A DNA stretch of 64,000 nt from Sinorhizobium terangae (GTDB lineage Bacteria > Pseudomonadota > Alphaproteobacteria > Rhizobiales > Rhizobiaceae): contig NZ_CP121660.1 in NCBI RefSeq assembly GCF_029714365.1, forward strand, positions 1,426,001 to 1,490,000, given 5' to 3'. Numbering within the stretch: the stretch's first letter is position 1; the number at the start of each line of letters is the position of its first letter. The position numbers were made by a program, and so were the translations under genes. Shown one piece after another: positions 32,722-41,913 of this stretch. Under the pieces are notes generated by a model, which did no database searches, was not told the origin of the DNA, and worked only from the letters and a program-made list of their open reading frames with translations.

Positions 32722-34077
32722 ATGAGTGACAAAAAGAAGGCATTTCCGACACTGACGCGACGCGGCCTGCTCAAGGGCGGTGCGGCGGTGGCCGGCGGCA
32801 TCGTCGGCCTCGGCGGATTTCCCTATATCAATCGCCTGGCGGTGCGGGCACAGGAAACGCCGCTGAAGTTCTGGCAGTTTTATGCGCCCGGTGGACCGGT
32901 GGCGAGCCAGGTCGAATGGTTCGAAAAGACGGTCGCGGACTGGAACGACAGCCACCCGCAGAAGATCGAGCTCGAGTTCATTCCGAACTCCGAGTATATC
33001 AGCGGTCCGAAACTGGCAACCGCGTTTGCCTCCGGCGAAGGGCCCGACATCTTCATCATCTCGCCGGGCGACTTCCTGCGCTACTACAATGGCGGCGTCC
33101 TCAAGGACCTGACCCCCTTCATCGACGAAGCCACCAGGGCGGATTTTCCGGAAAGCGTCATCGCCAACCGCATGGTGGACGGCAAGGTCTTCGGCATCCC
33201 GATGGAGGTCGAACCGATGGCCATGTACTATTCGGTCAAGGCATTCGAGGAGGCTGGCCTCAACGAGAACGACGTTCCCAAGACGTGGGAGGAGTTGCTG
33301 GAGGTCGCCAAGAAGCTGACGACACCCGAGCGCTTCGGGGTGATGTTCGAGACCCAGCCGGGCTATTACCAGAACTTCACGTGGTATCCCTTCCTCTGGC
33401 AGGGCGGCGGCGAGTTCCAGACGGCGGACGGCAAGAGCAGCTTCGATTCACCGGCCACCGTGCAAGCGCTCAAGTTCTGGCAGGATGCGATCAACAGCGG
33501 CGTGGCGCCCCGCCAGATCATGGGTGCGGGCGGGCATGACACCATCGCCAACCTCGCATCTGGCTATGTCGCCATGCAGAACGTCGGCATCTGGGGCATT
33601 TCGCAGCTTCAGAGCAATGCCAAGGACTTCCAGTACGGCGTCTTCCGGCTGCCCACCCCGCCGAACGGCAAATATGTGACCGTGGGTGGCGGATGGGCGT
33701 TCGTTGCCAATGCCAAAGGCCGCAATTCCGACGCGGCGGGCGAATTCTGCGCCTGGGCGCTCGCCTCCAAGGAACAGGGCTCGATCGATCGGGTCGCTAC
33801 CTGGTGCACCAAGGGGAAATCCGACATGCCGCCGCGCAACAGCGCGCTGAAGGCTGGCGGCGAGGCCTTCTCGTCGGGCATGATCGGCACGTTCGCCAAG
33901 GAGATCCATCCCGGAACCCGGGCGGAGCCGCGCGTGCCGCCGGAGGTCTACAAGATCATCTCCGACGCGATCCAGCAGACGCAACTGGGCGGCGCCGATC
34001 CGCAAGCCACGGCGACGGCCGCCTCCCAGCAGCTCGACGCGTTCCTTTCGAGCTACCAGGGCGCGCCGATCCTTTGA
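32722..34077 (+). CDS. ABC transporter sugar-binding protein (family 1), Tat-type signal
   Basis: A 451-residue extracytoplasmic binding protein. A twin-arginine signal (LTRRGLLKGGAAVAGG) lies near residues 11-30. Typical family-1 features are GEGPDIFIISPGDFLRYYNGG, GIPMEVEPMAMYYS and TFAKEIHPGTRAEPRVP. It delivers a sugar to the permeases encoded downstream. GGGAGGAAGTA precedes the ATG. A strong hairpin follows the stop and may make this gene more highly expressed than the permease genes. Confidence 0.92.
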   Translation: MSDKKKAFPTLTRRGLLKGGAAVAGGIVGLGGFPYINRLAVRAQETPLKFWQFYAPGGPVASQVEWFEKTVADWNDSHPQKIELEFIPNSEYISGPKLATAFASGEGPDIFIISPGDFLRYYNGGVLKDLTPFIDEATRADFPESVIANRMVDGKVFGIPMEVEPMAMYYSVKAFEEAGLNENDVPKTWEELLEVAKKLTTPERFGVMFETQPGYYQNFTWYPFLWQGGGEFQTADGKSSFDSPATVQALKFWQDAINSGVAPRQIMGAGGHDTIANLASGYVAMQNVGIWGISQLQSNAKDFQYGVFRLPTPPNGKYVTVGGGWAFVANAKGRNSDAAGEFCAWALASKEQGSIDRVATWCTKGKSDMPPRNSALKAGGEAFSSGMIGTFAKEIHPGTRAEPRVPPEVYKIISDAIQQTQLGGADPQATATAASQQLDAFLSSYQGAPIL

Positions 34078-34087
34078 CGGCCAAACC

Positions 34088-34112
34088 GGCGGCCGCATTC
34101 GATGCGGCCGCC
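34088..34112. other. Perfect GC-rich hairpin between binding-protein and permease genes
   Basis: Arms 34088-34098 and 34102-34112 pair perfectly over 11 bases (GGCGGCCGCAT / ATGCGGCCGCC) with a 3-base loop. There is no T-run, so it is more likely an mRNA 3'-end stabiliser or attenuator within the operon than a full terminator. Confidence 0.65.
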
Positions 34113-34134
34113 TCAGCAAGCTGGGAATGACGTC

Positions 34135-35079
34135 ATGACAACGATTGCCGAAACGGCCGCGCGGCGCAGGCACGCCGGCCGGACTCGCCTTTCCGCCAAG
34201 CACCGCGAGTGGATCGCGGGCTATCTGTTCGTTTTGCCGGACGCATTGGGACTGCTCGTTTTTCTCGGCGTGCCGATGGCACTCTCCCTCGCGCTCAGCG
34301 TCTTCGAGGTGAACGGTTTCGGCGGCTATTCCTTCGTCGGTGCGAAGAATTACCTGCGCATGTGGAACGACCCGTTGTTCTGGAAGGGCGCGAAGGTGAC
34401 CGCCCTCTATGCCGTCATGCTGGTCCCGCTGCTCTACGCATGCGGGCTGGGCCTTGCCCTTCTGGTCCAGCGCACCGACCGCTTCAACACCGTCATGCGT
34501 TCGATGTTCTTCGCACCGCACATGGTCAGCCTCGTCGTCGTCGCGCTTGTCTGGCAGTTCATGGTGGTCGACAAGATCGGCGTGGTCAGCAGACTGACGG
34601 CCGCACTCGGCATCGGCGGTTTCTCTTTCCTCGGCGACCCCAACTTCGCGCTCATCACCATCGTCCTGGTCAGCGTCTGGTTCCTGATGGGGTTCTACAT
34701 GCTGATCTTCCTGGGCGGTCTGCAGGACATTCCCCGCCAATATTACGAAGCGGCGATGATCGACGGGGCCGGCGCCATCGCCCGCTTCTGGTTCATCACG
34801 CTGCCGCTTCTCAAACCCACGAGCTTCTTCGTGATCATGGTGTCGATGGTGGCAGCCGTCGCAGGCGCACAGGCCTTCGACATCATCTACGTCATGACCA
34901 AGGGCGGGCCTGCCAACGCCACGGCGGTGCTGATCGTCTACATCTACCAGCAGGCCTTCGGCTTCGGCGCCTTCGGTTATGCGGCGGCCATGGCCTCCAT
35001 CCTGGTCGTGGCGCTCATGATCGTGACAGCGGTGTTCTTTGCCCTGACGCGAGGAGGACGTTTCAACCATGAGCAGTAA
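34135..35079 (+). CDS. ABC sugar transporter permease, MalF/UgpA type
   Basis: A 314-residue inner-membrane protein with six predicted segments. The ATPase-contact EAA loop is YYEAAMIDGAGAIARFWFITLP near residue 203. It pairs with the next gene product, which it overlaps by 11 bases. The ATG at 34135 starts MTTIAETAARRR and is preferred to an upstream in-frame ATG inside the hairpin. Confidence 0.92.
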   Translation: MTTIAETAARRRHAGRTRLSAKHREWIAGYLFVLPDALGLLVFLGVPMALSLALSVFEVNGFGGYSFVGAKNYLRMWNDPLFWKGAKVTALYAVMLVPLLYACGLGLALLVQRTDRFNTVMRSMFFAPHMVSLVVVALVWQFMVVDKIGVVSRLTAALGIGGFSFLGDPNFALITIVLVSVWFLMGFYMLIFLGGLQDIPRQYYEAAMIDGAGAIARFWFITLPLLKPTSFFVIMVSMVAAVAGAQAFDIIYVMTKGGPANATAVLIVYIYQQAFGFGAFGYAAAMASILVVALMIVTAVFFALTRGGRFNHEQ

Positions 35080-35917
35080 GCGCCCCCAGCCCTATTTCTC
35101 CCGGTCGCAGGTCACGCTGGTGCGTGGCGTCTGGATGCTGGTGACGGCCAGCCTCGCCTTCATGACGCTGTTTCCGCTCTTCTGGATGGTGTCGATCGCC
35201 TTCAAGCCGGCGGCGGAGTCGTTCTCTTCGAACCTCATCCCGCAATCGCCGACCCTCGACAATTTCATCTATGTGCTGACCGCCGTTCCATTCATCCGCT
35301 ACATGACCAACAGCTTCCTGGTGTCGGCCGCGGTGACGATCGTGGCGCTGTTCTTCCACACCATGGCCGGCTATGCGCTGGCGCGGCTGAGATTTCCCGG
35401 CCGCGAGGTGCTGTTTCTCTCGATCTTCTCGACATTCCTCGTCTCGCTGCCGGTGATCATTGTGCCGCTCTTCGTCATCGTCAAAGCGATGGGCATGCTC
35501 AACTCCTACGCGGGGTTGATCATCCCGGCGATCTTCAATGCCTTCGGCATCTTCCTGCTCAGGCAGTATTATCTGTCGCTGCCGAAAGAGATCGAGGAGG
35601 CCGCACGCATCGACGGCGCGGGTTACTGGCGGATCTACTGGAGCGTCATCCTCCCGCTCAGCCGTCCCATCATGTCAGCACTGGCGATCCTGTTTTTCCT
35701 GGCCAACTGGAATTCGTTCCTCTGGCCGCTCACCATCACCTCGGACCCCAATCTCTGGGTCGTCCAGCTCGGGATTGCGAATTTCAAGAGCCAGTATTCC
35801 GCATCGTGGAACTACATGATGGCCGCCGCCACCATCGTCGCGATCCCGACGCTCATCCTCTTCGTGATCTTCCAGAGGCAGATCATGGATTCCCTCAAGA
35901 CCAGCGGACTCAAGTAA
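35069..35917 (+). CDS. ABC sugar transporter permease, MalG/UgpE type
   Basis: A 282-residue six-segment permease with the EAA loop EIEEAARIDGAGYWRIYWSVILP near 173-195. GAGGAGGAC precedes the ATG, which lies within the end of the first permease gene. It forms the heterodimeric channel with that protein. Confidence 0.92.
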   Translation: MSSKRPQPYFSRSQVTLVRGVWMLVTASLAFMTLFPLFWMVSIAFKPAAESFSSNLIPQSPTLDNFIYVLTAVPFIRYMTNSFLVSAAVTIVALFFHTMAGYALARLRFPGREVLFLSIFSTFLVSLPVIIVPLFVIVKAMGMLNSYAGLIIPAIFNAFGIFLLRQYYLSLPKEIEEAARIDGAGYWRIYWSVILPLSRPIMSALAILFFLANWNSFLWPLTITSDPNLWVVQLGIANFKSQYSASWNYMMAAATIVAIPTLILFVIFQRQIMDSLKTSGLK

Positions 35918-35950
35918 GCCGCGACAGCACATTGCACAGGAGACATTCGA

Positions 35951-37147
35951 ATGACCAATGCCGGCCTCTCGCCCCTTCGCGGTCTCGCGAAGCTGCGCAA
36001 CGCGAAAACGCGCCGCTTCTCCAGCTACGACCGCACCGGCGGCAATGACGACAGGCTGCATATCGAACCCGGCAAGACGGTGGTGATCGGCGAGCACGAA
36101 GGCGCCGGCATCATCACCCATATCTGGGCGACGCTCGCATGCGAGAGCGAGGATTTCCTGCGCAAGATCGTGCTCAGGGCCTATTGGGACGGTGAGACGG
36201 AGCCGAGCATCGAGGCGCCCATCGGCGATTTCTTCGGCATGGGCCATGCCCGCACCGCCAACTATGCCAGCCTGCCGATGCAGGCGAGCCCGGAGGACGG
36301 CAAGGCCTTCAACTGCTACTTCCCCATGCCCTTCGGCTCGCACATGAAGTTCACCGTCACCAACGAGGCGGAACACGACCTCCTCTTCTACTACTACATC
36401 GATCTCGAGCTTCACGATGTTCTCGAGGAGGACATGGGCCGCTTCCACGCCCATTACCGCCAGGCACGGCCGGCGGGTATGAGCGAAGCCGGCCTGACCA
36501 ACGAACAGTTCCTCTTCGGCGGCGAGAACGTCGACGGCCGGCAGAATTACACGATCCTCGCAGCCGAGGGGCGCGGCCATTACGTCGGCGTCCTCTACAG
36601 CGTCTATTCGCGTCGTCGCTCGGATGTCTGGGATTGGTACGGCGAAGGCGACGACATGATCTTCATCGACGGCGAGCAGGGATTGTCGGTGCCCGATACG
36701 GTTCGCAAGCCCGATCCGCGCATCGGTCCCAAAGCGGCGTTGATCGAACCGCGGCCGGAGTCGGAGCCGGGCGACAATGATGCCTGGCCGCCGACCCTGC
36801 ACGGCACGGGCACGGAAGACTATTTCAACACCGCCTGGTGCCCGACCCAGGACTATAGCGCCCCCTATCACGGCATCATCGCAGCCGGCGGCCCCAACTG
36901 GACCGAGCCGGTCACGCTCTACCGCTGGCATATCGAAGACCCCGCTATCTTCCAGAAGAGCATTCGGGTGACAATCGAACATGGTCATGCCAACCGCCGC
37001 GCCGACGATATCTCCTCCGTCGCCTTCTGGTACCAGGCAGAGCCGCACAAGCCCTTCGGCAAGTTCCCCGATGTCGCGGAGCGGGTGCCGACCTATCGCC
37101 GCCCGTTCCACAACATGGAAGCGGCAATGAAGAAAGCGAGAGGGTGA
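35951..37147 (+). CDS. DUF2961 protein, predicted GH172 glycoside hydrolase
   Basis: A 398-residue protein with no signal peptide, so it acts on sugar already imported. DUF2961 hallmarks are [11 protein letters not shown] near 24-34, [11 protein letters not shown] near 51-61, [13 protein letters not shown] near 230-242 and [13 protein letters not shown] near 284-296. This family is now glycoside hydrolase family 172, whose known members act on alpha-D-fructofuranosides (difructose anhydride type) or D-arabinofuranosides. The catalytic carboxylates are probably one of E232/E242 and E289. About 35 extra residues separate the two motifs. It is enclosed between the permease and ATPase genes of a sugar importer, implying that the transported compound is its substrate. 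Confidence 0.87.
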   Translation: MTNAGLSPLRGLAKLRNAKTRRFSSYDRTGGNDDRLHIEPGKTVVIGEHEGAGIITHIWATLACESEDFLRKIVLRAYWDGETEPSIEAPIGDFFGMGHARTANYASLPMQASPEDGKAFNCYFPMPFGSHMKFTVTNEAEHDLLFYYYIDLELHDVLEEDMGRFHAHYRQARPAGMSEAGLTNEQFLFGGENVDGRQNYTILAAEGRGHYVGVLYSVYSRRRSDVWDWYGEGDDMIFIDGEQGLSVPDTVRKPDPRIGPKAALIEPRPESEPGDNDAWPPTLHGTGTEDYFNTAWCPTQDYSAPYHGIIAAGGPNWTEPVTLYRWHIEDPAIFQKSIRVTIEHGHANRRADDISSVAFWYQAEPHKPFGKFPDVAERVPTYRRPFHNMEAAMKKARG

Positions 37148-37148
37148 G

Positions 37149-38228
37149 ATGGCCAGCGTCGAAATCAGGAATGTGGTCAAGCGCTATGGTTCACTGGAAG
37201 TCGTTCATGGTGTCTCGGCAGAGATCGCCGACGGCGAATTCGTCGCTTTGGTGGGCCCATCGGGCTGCGGCAAGTCCACGCTTCTGCGCATGATCGCCGG
37301 CCTTGAGGAAATCTCCGACGGAGCGGTCGTGATCGGAGGGGACATCGTCAACGAGGTCGCTCCGAAGGACCGCAACATATCGATGGTCTTCCAGAACTAT
37401 GCGCTCTACCCGCACATGACCGTTGCGGAGAACATGGCCTTTGCACTTCGCCTCGCTCGACTCCCGAAGGACGAACAGAAGAAGAAGGTCGGCGAAGCGG
37501 CTACCATGCTTGGCCTGGAGGGTCTGCTCGACCGTTATCCCGGCCAGCTCTCGGGCGGCCAACGCCAGCGCGTCGCCATGGGCCGGGCCATCGTCCGCCG
37601 CCCGGAAGTCTTCCTGTTCGACGAACCGCTCTCAAATCTCGACGCAAAGCTCCGCGTGCAGATGCGTGCCGAGATCAAAGGTCTGCACCAGCGCCTGCGC
37701 ACCACCAGCATCTACGTGACGCATGACCAGATCGAAGCCATGACGATGGCCGACCGCATCGTCGTGATGCGCGACGGCAATGTCGAGCAGATCGGGACGC
37801 CGCTGGAGCTTTTCGACAATCCTCGCAATCTCTTCGTCGCGAGCTTCATCGGCAGTCCTGCGATGAATTTCATCAAGGGCGAGGTTGTCGACGGCACGTT
37901 CCGAGGGCCCGGCGGCTTCGTTATTCCTGCCGCCAATCTGGCTCATAGCGCACCGGCCGTCGCGGGAATAAGGCCAAACAAGCTGCAAATCGGCGCCACC
38001 GGCCCCTCCGCCAAGGTGCTGATCGTGGAACCGACCGGCGACGAAACACACCTTCTGGTGGAGCTTGGCGGAGCACAACTGGCAATGCTGCTTCGCGAGC
38101 GCGTCAGCCTCGCACCCGGCGACCAGATCGGTCTCGCCTTCGCTTCCGCGGACGTCCACTTCTTCGACGATCAGAGCACGCTCCGACTTGGCAGGGGCGA
38201 CCCAAAAGGGGCACCGTGCAGCCACTGA
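37149..38228 (+). CDS. ABC sugar transporter ATPase, UgpC/MalK type
   Basis: A 359-residue ATPase with Walker [10 protein letters not shown] near 36-44, Q-loop [13 protein letters not shown], signature [14 protein letters not shown], Walker [15 protein letters not shown] and switch histidine YVTHDQ. The C-terminal TOBE/regulatory region follows from about 240. It begins one base after the GH172 stop. The last ten codons ([10 protein letters not shown]) are unusual for the family and may mark a disturbed 3' end next to the decayed genes that follow. Confidence 0.93.
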   Translation: MASVEIRNVVKRYGSLEVVHGVSAEIADGEFVALVGPSGCGKSTLLRMIAGLEEISDGAVVIGGDIVNEVAPKDRNISMVFQNYALYPHMTVAENMAFALRLARLPKDEQKKKVGEAATMLGLEGLLDRYPGQLSGGQRQRVAMGRAIVRRPEVFLFDEPLSNLDAKLRVQMRAEIKGLHQRLRTTSIYVTHDQIEAMTMADRIVVMRDGNVEQIGTPLELFDNPRNLFVASFIGSPAMNFIKGEVVDGTFRGPGGFVIPAANLAHSAPAVAGIRPNKLQIGATGPSAKVLIVEPTGDETHLLVELGGAQLAMLLRERVSLAPGDQIGLAFASADVHFFDDQSTLRLGRGDPKGAPCSH

Positions 38229-38477
38229 TGCAGTGCTTTTGATGTGTGGTTGCTGTAGCTGCCAGTTTTGCAAAGCTCTGAGGGCCGGCCTGCTCGCGGA
38301 CGGGCTGTTGCTTCGTTGTGTTCCGCTCTCGCAGACAAGTCCGACGCCCGTCCCTGCCAATCGCATGCGTGGCACCAGGGATGAAAGCATCTACACCAGC
38401 GCGCCAAGCACCAGCGCCGCATTGGTAAGCTGGTGCAGCAGTTGATCGGCTCCGTGCATTGCCCAGTAGGTCCGGAT

Positions 38478-39107
38478 CGTCGCAGCCTTCCCCATCCTCG
38501 CAGCGAAGGAGGTTTCTTTGTTCGGCGGCGCGCCTTACGGTTGCCTCTTCCGATTTCCTTCTCGGGCGAGCTCGCCTATGAGCTTGCGGTTCCGGCCGGC
38601 TACGGTGAAAGCGTCGCCGTTGCGTTGATGGAAGCCGGAAAGGGCCACGGCATCATGCCCTACGGTGCCGAGGCGCTCAGTGTTCTGCGCATTGAAAAAG
38701 GCCATGTGACGCATAACGAGATCAACGGCACGGTTATCCCGGCCGATCTGGGCTTCGGCAAGATGGTCTCGGCGACCAAGCCCAATTTTATCGGCAAGGC
38801 GATGCTGCAGCGCGAGGGGTTGGCTGCGCCCGACCGGCCGCAACTGGTGGGCGTCGTGCCGCTCGACCCGAAGCCGTCGTTCCGCAGCGGTTCGCACATT
38901 CTCGCCAAGGGAGCGGCGGCCACGCTCGAGAACGACGAGGGCTATGTGACCTCGAGCGCCCATTCTATCGCGTCCACTATCACACCGGTTCCGGGTGGCG
39001 TCGGACCGATGACCATCGCCATGCTAATGGCCAACCGCGTGATTGCCGCTTACAGAGCCTCCAGGGTGAAACTTCCCGAGCAGCTTTCAACGCTGATATC
39101 TGGTTGA
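38478..39107 (+). pseudogene. Chimeric remnant: sarcosine oxidase alpha C-terminus joined to FolD C-terminus
   Basis: From about 38478 one frame reads [20 protein letters not shown] then CLFR, and a one-base loss near 38552 shifts it to [18 protein letters not shown]. Together these match the glycine-cleavage-T-like C-terminal domain of SoxA (continuing [19 protein letters not shown] and [15 protein letters not shown]). At about 38965 the same frame passes into [19 protein letters not shown], the hallmark C-terminus of FolD (methylene-tetrahydrofolate dehydrogenase/cyclohydrolase). In rhizobia soxA, soxG, purU and folD often lie in one cluster, so an internal deletion plausibly fused the ends. 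Neither part can be functional. Bases 38229-38477 upstream hold no recognisable coding sequence and may be more debris. Confidence 0.85.
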
Positions 39108-39279
39108 CTGCAGGCCGCTACAACACGCTTCTACGTCGCAAGCCCGACCATGAAAAAAGGTTGCCGCCGGTATCTGCTCGACTTGCAGCCGAGTCGGGGC
39201 CTGGGAGGCAGACGGGAAATCTGAGTTCGGACGGTGATGACTTTCGCTCTCCGAAGCGATGTCGGGGAAGCGTGTTACA

Positions 39280-40818
39280 TTACTCAGCCTCGATCCCAAC
39301 CCGCGCGTAAGCTTCTGGCGGAGCATCATTGGCGCGCATGAGATCCTGCATGAGACGGGTCATTGCCCCCTCGATCTCCGGGGAGACAAGGGGCGTATTC
39401 TGTCCCGGATCATTAGCAAGATCGTAGAGCCGGGTTTCACTCTCGAGAAGCGCGCCGGGACCGTAGTTGTCGTACATCGGCGACCGCTCTATCACCGGTA
39501 CCTTGAGGACAGGGGCTCCCTTCGTGAACGGCAACGGCTGTTGAAGCGAGGCTCCGGCGAGTTCCTCCGGGGTGAACGGCTCCCAGATGTGCGTCGGCAT
39601 CAGTGTGTATTGATAGAGCTCCTGCGAGCGAGGGTCTGGCGGGAAGCGGTGATAGGTGTATCGTCCGTCGGTCGCGTTGATCGCGCCACCGAAATAGCCG
39701 AAGAGGGCGCCGCGCCGCAGCGAGCGATCGGCGTCGAACAGTGGCAGCAGGGAATGCCCCTCCATCTCGGCAACGGCCGGAACGCCGAACAGATCGAGGA
39801 ATGTTGGCGCGAGATCGATGGTCTGGGTCAGAGCCGAACGCCGAACGCCCGCGCTTCCCGGGCGGCGCGGATCGTAGGCGAAGAGCGGGATATGCACGAT
39901 CTCCTCATACATGTTCATCCGGTTCTTGGCCCAGAAATCGTGCTCGCCGAGCAGAAAGCCGTGATCGGTCGTGACGACAAGTGCGGTGTCGCGCCAAAGG
40001 TCGTGCTGATCGAAATAATCGAGTAGCTGCCCGATGAGGAAATCGCAAAGCGCAACGAGGGCGTAATAGTTGGCGCGCAGTTCCTCGCACTCTTCCGGCA
40101 GTTCGTCGACGCGGCCGTAGCGTGGCCAGTCGCGAATCGGGCCGTTCCAGCCCGTCGTGAATGCCTCGCGAAACCGCTCCGGCGCAGTGAAGGGCTCATG
40201 GGGGTCGAACGTCTCGATCTGCAGGAGCCAGTTGTCCGCTGTCCTGTTTCGCTCGATAAACTCCAGGCCGGCGGCGAAGCATTGCATCGACGGGAAGTCG
40301 CTCTCCTCCTTGATGAACTCGCGGTTCACGATGTTGCGGCGAAACTTGTCGCGTGCCGACTGGCTGAATTGCCGCTCATGATACATCTGACGCAGGCGTT
40401 CCCAGGGTGGCTGCACCATCGCCTTCCACGGATCGCCCTCCTGCCCGCGGATGAAATCGTAGCTGTCATACCGGGTGTGATAGGTGGCGCCACCGTCCTC
40501 GAAATAGTGGAAGTGGTCGGTGACCAGATGGCTGTAACAGCCGGCCTCACGCAACAGCTCGGGAAAGGAATTGTCGAACGGCTCGAGTGGCCCCCAGCTC
40601 CGGTGAAGGAAGCTGAGCCGTCCAGTCTGCAGGTCGCGGCGCGCCGGCATGCAGGGCAGGCTGCCGACGTAGTGGCGCTCGAACGTCGCGGCACGCCCGG
40701 CCAGTCGGGAAAAATTGGGCGTCGGGACCCGCTGCCCCCGGTATGGGGCGAGCACGTGACGGTTGAGCGAGTCAAAGAGTACGAACACGGCGTTCATCGT
40801 GTCTCGGCTGTCCCTCAT
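39280..40818 (-). CDS. Sulfatase-superfamily hydrolase (formylglycine type)
   Basis: A 512-residue cytoplasmic protein without signal peptide. The N-terminal metal-site motif is AVFVLFDSLNRHVLAPYRG. The maturation motif C-x-P-x-R is present at C56 (SLPCMPARRDLQTGR), where cysteine would be converted to formylglycine. Metal ligands recur in VVTTDHGFLLGEHDFWAKN. It could be a sulfatase or, given its length and cytoplasmic location, a phosphonate/phosphodiester monoester hydrolase like those known from rhizobia. The start at 40818 or 40797 is undecided, as neither has a good ribosome site. Its neighbours on the right are phosphodiesterase-family and ABC genes, which favours an organophosphate or sulfate-ester substrate. 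Confidence 0.87.
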   Translation of the reverse strand: MRDSRDTMNAVFVLFDSLNRHVLAPYRGQRVPTPNFSRLAGRAATFERHYVGSLPCMPARRDLQTGRLSFLHRSWGPLEPFDNSFPELLREAGCYSHLVTDHFHYFEDGGATYHTRYDSYDFIRGQEGDPWKAMVQPPWERLRQMYHERQFSQSARDKFRRNIVNREFIKEESDFPSMQCFAAGLEFIERNRTADNWLLQIETFDPHEPFTAPERFREAFTTGWNGPIRDWPRYGRVDELPEECEELRANYYALVALCDFLIGQLLDYFDQHDLWRDTALVVTTDHGFLLGEHDFWAKNRMNMYEEIVHIPLFAYDPRRPGSAGVRRSALTQTIDLAPTFLDLFGVPAVAEMEGHSLLPLFDADRSLRRGALFGYFGGAINATDGRYTYHRFPPDPRSQELYQYTLMPTHIWEPFTPEELAGASLQQPLPFTKGAPVLKVPVIERSPMYDNYGPGALLESETRLYDLANDPGQNTPLVSPEIEGAMTRLMQDLMRANDAPPEAYARVGIEAE

Positions 40819-40974
40819 TCAGAGCTGCCGAAAGCAGCATGTCGTGCGAACGTCCCAGCCTCCCATTCTCGCCGAAAAGAGCTCGGCCGCAACCGGATTG
40901 TAATGGCCCCGGGGACCACCCCACCACCTGCAGGCGATCAGCGCGAGCTATCGGCTATGGTCGGCTCGCCTCTG

Positions 40975-41081
40975 ACCGCGCCGTGCGTCTTATCAGACGG
41001 GCAAAGGTCGCCGTAACACTCTCAACTGCTGCATGTTTTTATCCTTCAATCGGATTCGATTTAAGGAAAACATTCAGTAGA
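40975..41081. repeat. Mosaic hairpin repeat, copy 3
   Basis: Plus-strand order: hairpin GTGCGTCT/AGACGGGC near 40983-41002, then GTCGCCGTAACACT, then CTGCTGCATG (41026-41035), then a palindrome-like AATCGGATTCGATT near 41048-41061 and TTAAGG. It is the same mosaic as 31436-31540 in inverse orientation, with more mismatches. It fills most of the 267-base gap between the sulfatase-like and glycerophosphodiesterase genes, ending at the stop codon of the latter. Confidence 0.68.
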
Positions 41082-41085
41082 GGTC

Positions 41086-41895
41086 TCAGCCGGTGCGGCC
41101 GGCGCGCTTGACGAGCATGGCGATGAACGGCACGTCGTCGCCCGAGATCGTGTCGATGAGGCCGTCGGCGATCCATTGCACGAGGTCCGGCAGGGGATCG
41201 CGTCCGCCCCGCCAATACTCGGCGAGCATATCAGGGCGAGGCACGTGTACGCGGTTGCTGAGGCCTGCTTCATGCAATGCCTTCGCATCGTCGGGGTGGA
41301 GCATGTCGAGCTCAATCGAAACCGAACTCGCCCTGCACGCCTTCAAAACCCCCACGAGGTCGGCATGGCGAGCGTGGGTGATGGCTTCGGTCCTGAGGTC
41401 CGGATGCCGCTCGACCGCACGCTTCAGCATCACATGGTCGAAGCCGATGACAATGACCCGGTCGAGACTACCTGTCGATCGCAGTAAGGCTGCCACCTGA
41501 TCAACAGCTATGTCCGGGCGCTCTGCCTCCTTGATCTCGAGCACAATACCCATGTTATGCACCTTCGCCCAATCGAGCGCCTCCGCCACGGTCGGTATCT
41601 TCGTTCCGGCGAAGGCGGGATGAAACAAGGCCCCCGCATCCAGGCTGCGGATCTGCTCGAGGTTGAGGTCGGCCACAAAGCCGTGTCCGTTTGTCGTCCT
41701 GTCGACAGTCAGGTCGTGCAGGATGATCGGCTCACCGTCGGCGGTCAGCACCACGTCGATCTCGACCGTGGTCGCCCCTGCAGCCTTTGCCGCTTCGAAT
41801 GCCGGCAACGTATTCTCCGGGTAATGGAGGCTGTAGCCGCGGTGGCCACAGACATGGACACGTCCCGCTTCGCGGGCAAGGAAGCTGAAGGCCAT
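41086..41895 (-). CDS. Glycerophosphodiester phosphodiesterase family protein
   Basis: A 269-residue cytoplasmic enzyme with intact catalytic motifs: CGHRGYSLHYPENT (His-Arg, then Glu) near 16-29, EIDVVLTADGEPIILHD near 45-61 (metal-binding Glu and Asp, second His), and a lysine/glutamate pair in GIVLEIKEAERPD. It splits glycerophosphodiesters into glycerol-3-phosphate and an alcohol. It starts 18 bases after the lacI-type gene, which is read in the same direction, so the two form an operon. AGGA lies eight bases before the ATG. Confidence 0.93.
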   Translation of the reverse strand: MAFSFLAREAGRVHVCGHRGYSLHYPENTLPAFEAAKAAGATTVEIDVVLTADGEPIILHDLTVDRTTNGHGFVADLNLEQIRSLDAGALFHPAFAGTKIPTVAEALDWAKVHNMGIVLEIKEAERPDIAVDQVAALLRSTGSLDRVIVIGFDHVMLKRAVERHPDLRTEAITHARHADLVGVLKACRASSVSIELDMLHPDDAKALHEAGLSNRVHVPRPDMLAEYWRGGRDPLPDLVQWIADGLIDTISGDDVPFIAMLVKRAGRTG

Positions 41896-41913
41896 ATTCG
41901 AGATCCTACATCG

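Noticed and set aside
38229..38477. Possible transposase fragment before the soxA remnant
   Set aside because: Neither strand gave a recognisable transposase motif, and no inverted ends or target duplication were seen.
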